Assembly: GCA_044220635.1 (NCBI GenBank)
Contig: JBGAQP010000033.1
Location: 1 to 33,074, forward strand
Direction: 5' to 3'
DNA: 33,074 nucleotides
Origin: JBGAQP01 sp044220635
GTDB taxonomy: Bacteria > Pseudomonadota > Gammaproteobacteria > Burkholderiales > Usitatibacteraceae
In this document: in pieces, positions 7,146-14,477 of the stretch
Numbering within the stretch: the stretch's first letter is position 1
How the letters are laid out: each line of letters opens with the position of its first letter
Program-made: the position numbers and the translations under genes
Notes under the pieces: model-generated
Databases searched by the model: none
The model's input: the letters and a program-made list of their open reading frames with translations, nothing else
What the model was told of the DNA's origin: nothing

Positions 7146-8474
7146 ATGCGCAAGCCCGCTTTCCCGGCCGCCCCGCGGCCCTTCACCCCCAGGCTCGCCA
7201 CGCGGGAGGATTCCCCGTTGGCCGATCGATTCGCCCGAATCCGCGCGCAGACTCTGGAACTCGCGGCACCCCTGTCGCCCGAGGATTGCGCCATCCAGTC
7301 GATGCCCGACGCGAGCCCGGTCAAGTGGCATCTCGGTCATACGAGCTGGTTCTTCGAGACGTTTCTCCTCGCCCCGCATCGGCCCGGGTACCGGGTCTTC
7401 CATCCGGCGTTCCGGTCGCTCTTCAATTCCTATTACGACGCCGTGGGCGAGCGCCACCCGCGTCACGAACGCGGGCTGCTTTCGCGCCCTTCCCTCGCCG
7501 AAGTTCTCGCCTATCGCGGCCATGTCGACCACGCCGTCGCGGAATGGCTCGACCATGGCAGCGTCCCGCAGGCCACGGTCGAGCTGTTCGAGCTCGGCCT
7601 GCAGCACGAGCAGCAGCACCAGGAGCTCATCCTCACGGACCTCAAGCACCTGCTCTCGCGCAATCCCCTGCGGCCCGCCTATTCCAGGAACTGGCCGCTG
7701 ACCCCCGTGCACGCCCGCAAGTCCCGCTGGCTGGCGGTGCCGGGGGGCATCCACGAGATCGGCCACGGGGCCGAGGGTTTCCATTTCGACAACGAGGCCC
7801 CGCGCCATCGCGTGCTCGTCGAGGATTTCGAGATCGCCTCCCACCCGGTGACTCACGGCGACTTCATCGCGTTCATCGACGACGGCGGCTACCGGCGCCC
7901 CGAGCTTTGGCTTTCGGCGGGCTGGGACGCGGTGCAATCCGGGCGGTGGACGGCGCCCCTCTATTGGGAGGAGCGCGACCGAGGATGGCAGACGTTCACG
8001 CTGCATGGCATGGCGCCGGTGGATCCGGCCACGCCGATCTGCCACCTGAGCTTCTTCGAGGCGGAAGCCTTCGCGCGCTGGGCAGGGGCGCGGCTGCCTA
8101 CGGAAGCCGAGTGGGAGATCGCCTCGGCCGGAGCCTCGCGCAAGGGCAATTTCCTCGAATGCGGCGCGTTCCACCCGCTCGCCCTGCGCGAGGCCGCGGC
8201 ACCGGGCGCGCCGGCGCAGGTTTTCGGCGACGTCTGGGAATGGACCCGCAGCGACTACGGTCCCTATCCCGGGTTCCGGCCCGCGCCCGGCGCCGTCGGC
8301 GAGTACAACGGCAAGTTCATGAGCGGCCAGTACGTCCTGCGGGGCGGCTCCTGCGCCACACCCGCCTCCCACATCCGCGCGAGCTACCGGAACTTCTTTG
8401 CGCCCGCCGCGCGCTGGCAGTTTTCGGGACTGCGCCTCGCGCGCACGCCTCAGGCCGCGACGAAGACCGTGTAG
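7146..8474 (+). CDS. egtB: Ergothioneine biosynthesis sulfoxide synthase EgtB
   Basis: 442 residues from the ATG at 7146, preceded by GGAGGA seven bases upstream. DinB-like N-terminal domain: VKWHLGHTSWFFETF with ligand H65, then LGLQHEQQHQELILTDLKH giving H154, H158 and E160 (HX3HXE). FGE-like C-terminal domain: LPTEAEWEIASAG, VWEWTRSDYGPYPGF, YVLRGGSCATP. EgtB couples hercynine to a thiol donor with oxygen, forming a sulfoxide that a lyase converts to ergothioneine. No egtA or egtC lies nearby, so a free-cysteine-using EgtB, as in some bacteria, is possible but not shown. It is a clear paralogue of senA (3759-5045), in line with selD on the same strand, and it overlaps egtD tail-to-tail by 25 bases. 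Confidence 0.93.
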   Translation: MRKPAFPAAPRPFTPRLATREDSPLADRFARIRAQTLELAAPLSPEDCAIQSMPDASPVKWHLGHTSWFFETFLLAPHRPGYRVFHPAFRSLFNSYYDAVGERHPRHERGLLSRPSLAEVLAYRGHVDHAVAEWLDHGSVPQATVELFELGLQHEQQHQELILTDLKHLLSRNPLRPAYSRNWPLTPVHARKSRWLAVPGGIHEIGHGAEGFHFDNEAPRHRVLVEDFEIASHPVTHGDFIAFIDDGGYRRPELWLSAGWDAVQSGRWTAPLYWEERDRGWQTFTLHGMAPVDPATPICHLSFFEAEAFARWAGARLPTEAEWEIASAGASRKGNFLECGAFHPLALREAAAPGAPAQVFGDVWEWTRSDYGPYPGFRPAPGAVGEYNGKFMSGQYVLRGGSCATPASHIRASYRNFFAPAARWQFSGLRLARTPQAATKTV

Positions 8475-9403
8475 GCCGCGGCCCCGTCGGTCCACGACCG
8501 CGTGGCCGTGAACCCGGCCCCGCGCAGGAGCGCCTCGAATTCGGCCGGATGGTACTTGTAGGAGTTCTCCGTGTGGATGCGCTCGCCCGCCGCGAAACGG
8601 CGTTCGGCCGTGCCGAGGCGCACGCGCTGCTCCCGGAGGGCCTCGAGGTGCATCTCCACGCGACCCCGCGCCTCGTCGTAGAACGCGCGATGGGCCCACG
8701 CCCCGACGTCGAAATCGAAGCCGAACCGCCGGTTGAGGTGGCGCAGCGCATTGAGGTTGAAGGCGGCGGTCACGCCCAGCGAATCGTCGTAGGCCGCGTC
8801 GAGCCGCGCCTTGTCCTTCTTGCCGTCCACGCCGATCAGCAGCGAGCTTCCGGCCCGGGTCGCGCAGCCGGCGTGGATCCGCGCGAGGAAGGCACCCGCC
8901 TCCTCGGGCGTGAAGTTGCCGATGCTCGATCCGGGATAGAAGAACGTCGCGGGACCCGCGCCGAGGACGTCGTCGAGCTCGAGCGAGTGCGCGAAATCGG
9001 TGACCACGCCGGTCATCTCGAGGTCCGGAAAGTCCGCCGAGAGCCGGTCGAGGGAGCGGTGGATCTCCTCGCCGGCGACGTCGACCGCGACGTAGCGCGC
9101 CGGACGGATCACCGGCAGCCATTCGCGGGCCTTGCCACAATCGCCGGAGCCGAGGTCCACGAACTGGCGCCCGGCCCCCACGGCGGCCGCGATTTCGGCC
9201 ATCGAGCGCCGGAAGAGCGCGATTTCCGTGCGCGTCGGATAATACTCGGGCAGCCGGCAGATCGCCCCGTAGAGCGCGCAGCCGAGCTCGTCGTAGAAGT
9301 AGCGCGGCGCAATGCGCGCCGGCACCCCGACGAGTCCGGCGATGGCTTCCTCGCGCTCGCTCCCGGTCCTGCCCGCGAGGCGGTCGACGATGCGGATGCT
9401 CAT
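8450..9403 (-). CDS. egtD: L-histidine N-alpha-methyltransferase EgtD
   Basis: 317 residues, normal for EgtD. Motifs: LPEYYPTRTE at 51-60, SAM-binding VDLGSGDCGK at 82-91, FFYPGSSIGNF, LLIGVDGKKD, then LGVTAAFNLNALRHLNRRFG and HTENSYKY, which line the histidine pocket in the family. It methylates histidine three times to hercynine, the precursor shared by EgtB and SenA. The start is the ATG at 9403, with GGAG 12 bases upstream (rather far). A TATGAT -10 candidate (9475-9470, minus) lies in the 195-base gap before the next gene. It is convergent with egtB, so it needs its own promoter. It is the only hercynine source visible here. Confidence 0.95.
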   Translation of the reverse strand: MSIRIVDRLAGRTGSEREEAIAGLVGVPARIAPRYFYDELGCALYGAICRLPEYYPTRTEIALFRRSMAEIAAAVGAGRQFVDLGSGDCGKAREWLPVIRPARYVAVDVAGEEIHRSLDRLSADFPDLEMTGVVTDFAHSLELDDVLGAGPATFFYPGSSIGNFTPEEAGAFLARIHAGCATRAGSSLLIGVDGKKDKARLDAAYDDSLGVTAAFNLNALRHLNRRFGFDFDVGAWAHRAFYDEARGRVEMHLEALREQRVRLGTAERRFAAGERIHTENSYKYHPAEFEALLRGAGFTATRSWTDGAAAYTVFVAA

Positions 9404-9598
9404 GGTTGCTTCAGTCTCCCGGATCGGCGCTCGTGCACACCGGCCGCCCGCCCGCGCCCCGAGCGGCCGATCATAGCAAACGGCCCCGCGATGCCCCCAC
9501 GAGCACTGTGGGAATGGCCTCGGGCATGATCTGAATCAGGGTTTGCCGACGCCCATCCGCTAACATGTCGCTTTTTTTGCCCACCGAGTCCCGCCGAG

Positions 9599-12500
9599 AT
9601 GCCCGCAACCGCGACCCCTGCGCCCCTGACCCTTTCCCACGGCCTGCGCTTCGAGGACCTGCACGACCGCGCGGGGCTCGAGCGCGTGGACGCCCGGTTC
9701 CTGGAGGCCCTTCGCGCCGCGGATGCCGCCCTCGCGGCGCGATTCGAGGCCGCCCGATCGAATCCGGGCTCGCTCGCGGTCAAGGAGGAGGCCGAGCTCC
9801 TGATCGCCGTGTCCCCCCATCTCGACCGCTTCGTCGCGAATCTCTTCGGGATCGAGGCCGAGTGGACGGCCCTGCGAGGCGAGCATGCCGAGCTCGATCC
9901 CCTCTTCCTCGTGAAGCGCAAGTTCGTCCAGCGCCGGTCGATGCTCAAGATCAAGGCCGACGAGGCCGCCGGATTCGACGGCGCGGCCCTCGAGGCCGAG
10001 GTGGCGAAGCGGCTCGGCGGGACCTTCACCGAGCTCGCCTTCGCCAGGAGCGTGACCGCGTGGCTCGCCGACGAGGGCGCGCACGCCGAGGACCTCGCGG
10101 CCGCGGAGCGCTTCGCCGCGTGGGCGGCCCACACCGCCGAGGGCCGGCGCCGCCATCGCGAGGGCGTGCTCTTCAAGCCGCCACAGCGCGTCGACCCGAT
10201 GCACCTCGTCGCGGTGGACACGGACGCCACGCCGGGTTACGCCGTCCACACGCTGCACCACATCCGGCGCCGCGAGGGTTTCCAGCTCACGGACCCGGGC
10301 ACGAGCCTCGCGGGCGCCATGGGCGAGGCGCATTACTGCATCTGGTGCCACGAGCAGGGCAAGGATTCGTGCTCGAAGGGGCTCAAGGAAAAGCCCGCGG
10401 AGGACGGCACGGTCGCGTTCAAGAAAAGCCCCTTCGGAATCCCGCTTGCCGGCTGCCCGCTCGAGGAGCGCATCTCGGAATTCCACAAGCTGAAGACCGA
10501 GGGCTGGGCCATCGCCGCCCTCGCGATCATCGTCGTGGACAACCCCACGGTCTGCGCCACCGGCTACCGCATCTGCAACGACTGCATGAAGTCGTGCATC
10601 TACCAGCGCCAGGATCCCGTGAACATCCCGCAGGCGGAGACCCGCACGCTGAAGGACGTGCTCGCCCTGCCCTGGGGCTTCGAGATCTACGCGCTCCTCA
10701 CGCGCTGGAACCCGCTCAACCTGCGCCGCCCCCTGCCCCTGCCGCACACCGGCAAGCGGGTGCTCGTGGTCGGGATGGGGCCGGCGGGCTTCACCGTGGC
10801 CCACCACCTGATGAACGACGGCCACCTCGTCGTGGGCATCGACGGGCTCAAGATCGAGCCCCTCGACCCGGAGATCTCGGGCGTCGCGGCCGACGGGCGC
10901 CGCGTCCCCTTCCGGCCGATCCGCGACATCGCGGAGCTGCGCGAGCGGCTCGACCGGCGCGTGATGGCCGGGTTCGGCGGCGTGGCCGAGTACGGGATCA
11001 CGGTGCGCTGGGACAAGAACTTCCTCAAGGTCGCGCGCCTGCTCGTCGAGCGCCGCGCCGAGTTCGCGATGTTCGGGGGCGTGCGCTTCGGCGGCACGAT
11101 CACCGCCGAGGGCGCCTTCGCCCTGGGCTTCGACCACATCGCGCTGTGCGCCGGCGCGGGCAAGCCCACGGTGCTCGAGCTGCCCAACGGCCTCGCCCGC
11201 GGCGTGCGCACCGCTTCGGACTTCCTCATGGGCCTGCAGCTCACGGGCGCGGCGCGGACCGATTCCGTCGCGAACCTCCAGGTGCGCCTGCCGATCGTCG
11301 TGATCGGCGGGGGCCTCACCGCCATCGACACGGCGACCGAATCGCTCGCCTACTACCCCGTCCAGGTGGAGAAGTTCCTCGCGCGCTACGAGGCGCTCGC
11401 GAAGGAGCGCGGCGCCGGCCGGGTGCGCAACGACTGGACCGAGGAGGAAACTGCCGTCGCCGAGGAGTTCCTCACGCACGCGACCGCGATCCGGCGCGAG
11501 CGCGAGGCCGCCGGGCGCGAGGGGCGCGCGCCGAGGATCGTCGAGCTGCTCCAGTCCTGGGGCGGGGCGACCATCGCCTACCGCAAGCGCCTCGTCGACA
11601 GCCCTTCGTACACCCTCAACCACGAGGAGATCGAGAAGGCGCTCGAGGAAGGCATCCGCTTCGCCGAGAACCTCACGCCGCTCGCGATCGAGGTGGACGA
11701 GAAGGGCCACGCCCGCGCCATGAGGCTGCGCGCGAAGCTCGCGGCCGACGACGGCACCGTGGCCGAGAAGGAAGTGGAGCTTGCCGCGCGCACGATCCTC
11801 ATCGCCGCCGGCACGCAGCCCAATACGGTGCTCGCGCGCGAGGATCCTTCCCATTTCGCCCTCGACGGGCGTTTCTTCCGCGCCGTCGACGACGAGGGCT
11901 CGCCGGTGAAGCCCGAGCGTTCCGCGAAGCCGGGCGAGCCGCGGGTGCTGCTGTCCCGGGACGCCGAGGACCGCTACATGAGCTTCTTCGGCGACCTCCA
12001 CCCGTCCTGGGCCGGAAACGTCGTGAAGGCCATGGGCTCCGCGAAGCAGGGCTACCCGGTCGTGAGCCGCGTCCTCGCCAGGCGTCCCGCGCGGACCGAG
12101 GCGGAGTCGGCCGCCTTCCTCGCGACGCTGAACGCGGGGCTGCGCGCGCGCGTGCATCGCATCGAGCAGCTCACGCCCAACATCGTCGAGGTCGTGGTCG
12201 AGGCGCCGTTCGCCGCGCGCCAGTTCCACCCGGGGCAGTTCTACCGCCTGCAGAACTACGAGGCGTACTCCGCCTCGGTCGAGGGCACGCGCCTCGCGAT
12301 GGAAGGGCTCGCGCTCACCGGCGCCTGGGTCGACCGCGAGCGGGGGCTCGTCTCGACCATCGTGCTCGAGATGGGCGGCTCGAGCGACCTGTGCGCGCTC
12401 CTGAAGCCCGGCGAGCCCGTGGTGCTCATGGGACCCACGGGGATGCCGACGGAGACCCCGGCGGGCGAGACCGTCGTGCTGGCCGGCGGGGGGCTCGGCA

Positions 12501-13117
12501 ACGCCGTGCTCTTCTCCATCGGCGCGGCGCTGCGCGCCGCGGGCTCGCGCGTGCTCTATTTCGCGGGCTACAAGAAGGTCATCGACCGCTACAAGGTCGC
12601 GGAGATCGAGGCGGCGGCCGACGAGATCGTCTGGTGCTGCGACGAGGCCCCGGGGTTCACGCCCTCGCGCGAGGGCGACAAGGCCTTCGTCGGCAACATC
12701 GTCGAGGCGATGGCCGCGCACGCGAGCGGGAAGCTCGGCGCGGCACGCGTCCACCTGCGGGAGGCCGGGCGCATGATCGTCATCGGCTCCGACGGGATGA
12801 TGGCGGCCGTGGCCCGTGCGCGCCACGGGGTCCTCGCGCCCTACGTGAACGCCCGCCACGTGGCGATCGGCTCGATCAACTCGCCGATGCAATGCATGAT
12901 GAAGGAGATCTGCGGCCAGTGCCTGCAACCCCACGTGGACCCGGCCACCGGGAAGACGAGCTACGTCTTCTCCTGCTTCAACCAGGACCAGCCGCTCGAC
13001 GAGGTGGATTTCCGGGGGCTTCGCCAGCGCCTCGGGCAGAACGCGCCGCAGGAGAAGCTCACCGCGCTGTGGATCGACCGCGTGCTCGCGAAGACGGGAG
13101 CGCGTGCGGGCGGCTGA
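9599..13117 (+). CDS. Fused FAD/NAD(P)/iron-sulfur oxidoreductase (GltD-like plus PyrK/FNR-like), substrate unknown
   Basis: 1172 residues. An N-terminal ~230 residues match nothing I know. Cysteine-rich segments resemble the iron-sulfur domain before GltD-type enzymes (YCIWCHEQGKDSC about 245, GCPLEERI about 284, CNDCMKSCIYQ about 325). A first Rossmann motif follows near 388 (VLVVGMGPAG) and a second near 567 (IVVIGGGLTAID). The last ~300 residues look like a ferredoxin-reductase/PyrK module: HPGQFYRLQNY near 877, VVLAGGGLGNAVLFSIGAAL near 960, and cysteines 1099, 1105, 1108 and 1126. The whole would pass electrons between NAD(P)H, flavins and clusters, probably in the cytoplasm. The physiological partner is unknown. 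The ATG at 9599 gives the natural start but has a weak ribosome site. The gene stands alone between egtD and tRNA-Ser. Confidence 0.85.
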   Translation: MPATATPAPLTLSHGLRFEDLHDRAGLERVDARFLEALRAADAALAARFEAARSNPGSLAVKEEAELLIAVSPHLDRFVANLFGIEAEWTALRGEHAELDPLFLVKRKFVQRRSMLKIKADEAAGFDGAALEAEVAKRLGGTFTELAFARSVTAWLADEGAHAEDLAAAERFAAWAAHTAEGRRRHREGVLFKPPQRVDPMHLVAVDTDATPGYAVHTLHHIRRREGFQLTDPGTSLAGAMGEAHYCIWCHEQGKDSCSKGLKEKPAEDGTVAFKKSPFGIPLAGCPLEERISEFHKLKTEGWAIAALAIIVVDNPTVCATGYRICNDCMKSCIYQRQDPVNIPQAETRTLKDVLALPWGFEIYALLTRWNPLNLRRPLPLPHTGKRVLVVGMGPAGFTVAHHLMNDGHLVVGIDGLKIEPLDPEISGVAADGRRVPFRPIRDIAELRERLDRRVMAGFGGVAEYGITVRWDKNFLKVARLLVERRAEFAMFGGVRFGGTITAEGAFALGFDHIALCAGAGKPTVLELPNGLARGVRTASDFLMGLQLTGAARTDSVANLQVRLPIVVIGGGLTAIDTATESLAYYPVQVEKFLARYEALAKERGAGRVRNDWTEEETAVAEEFLTHATAIRREREAAGREGRAPRIVELLQSWGGATIAYRKRLVDSPSYTLNHEEIEKALEEGIRFAENLTPLAIEVDEKGHARAMRLRAKLAADDGTVAEKEVELAARTILIAAGTQPNTVLAREDPSHFALDGRFFRAVDDEGSPVKPERSAKPGEPRVLLSRDAEDRYMSFFGDLHPSWAGNVVKAMGSAKQGYPVVSRVLARRPARTEAESAAFLATLNAGLRARVHRIEQLTPNIVEVVVEAPFAARQFHPGQFYRLQNYEAYSASVEGTRLAMEGLALTGAWVDRERGLVSTIVLEMGGSSDLCALLKPGEPVVLMGPTGMPTETPAGETVVLAGGGLGNAVLFSIGAALRAAGSRVLYFAGYKKVIDRYKVAEIEAAADEIVWCCDEAPGFTPSREGDKAFVGNIVEAMAAHASGKLGAARVHLREAGRMIVIGSDGMMAAVARARHGVLAPYVNARHVAIGSINSPMQCMMKEICGQCLQPHVDPATGKTSYVFSCFNQDQPLDEVDFRGLRQRLGQNAPQEKLTALWIDRVLAKTGARAGG

Positions 13118-13127
13118 GGAATGCGAA

Positions 13128-13148
13128 GGGCCGGCGCAAGGCCGGCCC
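13128..13148. terminator. Strong GC hairpin between the oxidoreductase and tRNA-Ser
   Basis: GGGCCGGC and GCCGGCCC form a perfect eight-pair stem around a five-base loop, 10 bases after the oxidoreductase stop codon and 10 bases past the tRNA-Ser 3' end on the other strand. No real U-tract follows on either strand, so termination strength is uncertain. The position between convergent units fits a shared terminator. Confidence 0.45.
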
Positions 13149-13158
13149 CGATTCGATC

Positions 13159-13249
13159 TGGCGGAGAGGGCGGGATTCGAACCCGCGTTGGGCTGTTAAC
13201 CCAAACACGCTTTCCAGGCGTGCGACTTAAACCGCTCATCCACCTCTCC
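13159..13249 (-). tRNA. tRNA-Ser (anticodon GGA)
   Basis: The minus strand folds as a 91-base class II tRNA: acceptor GGAGAGG paired with CCTCTCC, anticodon stem-loop CACGCCTGGAAAGCGTG with GGA anticodon, a long variable arm (GGGTTAACAGCCC), T-arm GGGTTCGAATCCC, discriminator G and encoded CCA. It reads UCC and UCU serine codons. It sits 49 bases after the lptF stop on the same strand, with its own -10 box. Confidence 0.97.
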
Positions 13250-13261
13250 GGGAAGCCGGGA

Positions 13262-13267
13262 ATTATA
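13262..13267 (-). promoter_or_regulatory. -10 box for tRNA-Ser
   Basis: TATAAT, a full consensus match on the minus strand, would start transcription near 13255, six bases before the mature tRNA 5' end. No good -35 hexamer is visible at 16-18 bases. Confidence 0.55.
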
Positions 13268-13298
13268 CCGTGGCGCCCCCGCCCGGCGCGAACCCGGC

Positions 13299-14378
13299 TC
13301 AGCGTGCGGGCAGCAGGCGCCGGAAGCCCCAGAGCTGGCGGCCGAAGAGGACGAGCAGGATCGCGACCATGGCGCCGTGCACGGGCCACAGGCCCAGCCA
13401 GCCGGCGATCTTGCCCTGCGCGGTCCAGGCCTGGAAGACCGAGAGCAGGTTGTTGTAGATCGCGTACACCAGCACCGCGAGCACGAGGTTCCACGAGCGC
13501 CCCGAGCGGGGGTTCACGAACGACAGCGGGATCGCGAAGAGGCCCATGATCACGACGGCGAGCGGGAGCGCGAGGCGCCAGTGCAGCTCCGCCACGTGGG
13601 CGGGCTGCGGGTCGGCGAAGAGCTCGGGGGTGCTGAGCGCCTTGGTCGAGGGCTCCTCGCGCTTGGCTTCCTTGGGCTCGATGCGCAGCGCGTAGCGGTC
13701 GAAATCGACGGTCCGGTAGTCCACGGCGCCGGGCGTGCCCTCGTAGCGCCGGCCGTTCAGGAGCACGACGAAGCGGTCGCCGTTCTCCGCGGTCTCGATG
13801 AAGCCGCGGCGCGCGACCATCACGCCCATGCGGTTGCCCTCGGTGGACTGCACGAAGACGTTGTTCACCACGTCGTCGCGCTCCGAGAGCTTGTCGACGA
13901 AGAACACGCGGTCGGCGCTGCGCGACTCGCGGAAGACGCCCGGCGTCACGCTCGAGACCTCGTCGCGGCTCTGCAGCAGGCGCTGGTACTCCTTGCTCTG
14001 CGCCTGGGACCAGGGCGCGACCGCGAGCGAGAGCAGCGCGCAGACGAGCGCGATCGGCAGGCAGAACTGGAGCACCGGCTTCACCCAGGCCGCGATCGAC
14101 AGCCCCGCCGTGAACCACACGGTCATCTCGCTGTCCCGGTAGCTTCGCGCGAGCGCGAGCAGGACCGCGATGAAGACCGCGATGCCCAGGAGCACCGGCA
14201 TGTAGTTGAGGATGCCGAAGGCGATGAGCCCGAGCACCGCCTCGGGAAGCACCTCGCCGCCGGCCGCCTTGCCGAGCAGCAGGATCAGCAGCCGCGTGAG
14301 GATGATCGTCAGCAGCACCCCGACCACCGCGATCGCGATGAGGCTGAACTCCCGGATGAGGCTGCGCTGGAAGATCAC
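13299..14378 (-). CDS. lptF: LPS export ABC transporter permease LptF
   Basis: 359 residues from a GTG at 14378 (IFQRSLIREFSL follows, the standard LptF opening). Membrane helices lie at about 10-35, 52-85 and 100-125. A periplasmic beta-jellyroll section comes next (SSVTPGVFRESRSADRVFFVD, IETAENGDRFVVLLNGRRYEG), then three C-terminal helices near 265-350. LptF pairs with LptG and the LptB ATPase to lift lipopolysaccharide from the inner membrane into the LptC-LptA bridge. No ATG is available near the start and the ribosome site is poor. The frame continuing upstream through pepA is an antisense artefact. It is divergent from pepA, as in many proteobacteria. lptG, which normally follows directly, is replaced by tRNA-Ser. 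Confidence 0.93.
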   Translation of the reverse strand: MIFQRSLIREFSLIAIAVVGVLLTIILTRLLILLLGKAAGGEVLPEAVLGLIAFGILNYMPVLLGIAVFIAVLLALARSYRDSEMTVWFTAGLSIAAWVKPVLQFCLPIALVCALLSLAVAPWSQAQSKEYQRLLQSRDEVSSVTPGVFRESRSADRVFFVDKLSERDDVVNNVFVQSTEGNRMGVMVARRGFIETAENGDRFVVLLNGRRYEGTPGAVDYRTVDFDRYALRIEPKEAKREEPSTKALSTPELFADPQPAHVAELHWRLALPLAVVIMGLFAIPLSFVNPRSGRSWNLVLAVLVYAIYNNLLSVFQAWTAQGKIAGWLGLWPVHGAMVAILLVLFGRQLWGFRRLLPAR

Positions 14379-14410
14379 GGCCGGGGGAACTCGTGCAAGG
14401 ACTTTTTCCT

Positions 14411-14440
14411 TTGACTTGCAGACGTTGCAGCGTGGATAAT
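14411..14440 (+). promoter_or_regulatory. Sigma70 promoter of pepA
   Basis: TTGACT (14411-14416) and GATAAT (14435-14440), five of six matches each, are separated by 18 bases. The start would fall near 14447, leaving a 5' leader of about 31 bases with GAGGAA ahead of the pepA ATG. Confidence 0.75.
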
Positions 14441-14477
14441 CCCGGCGCAGTGTCCGCGCACAAGCCGAGGAAAACAA

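Noticed and set aside
9560..12934. 1124-codon open frame on the minus strand
   Set aside because: Antisense to the 1172-residue oxidoreductase; composition is typical of a shadow frame and no motif is present.
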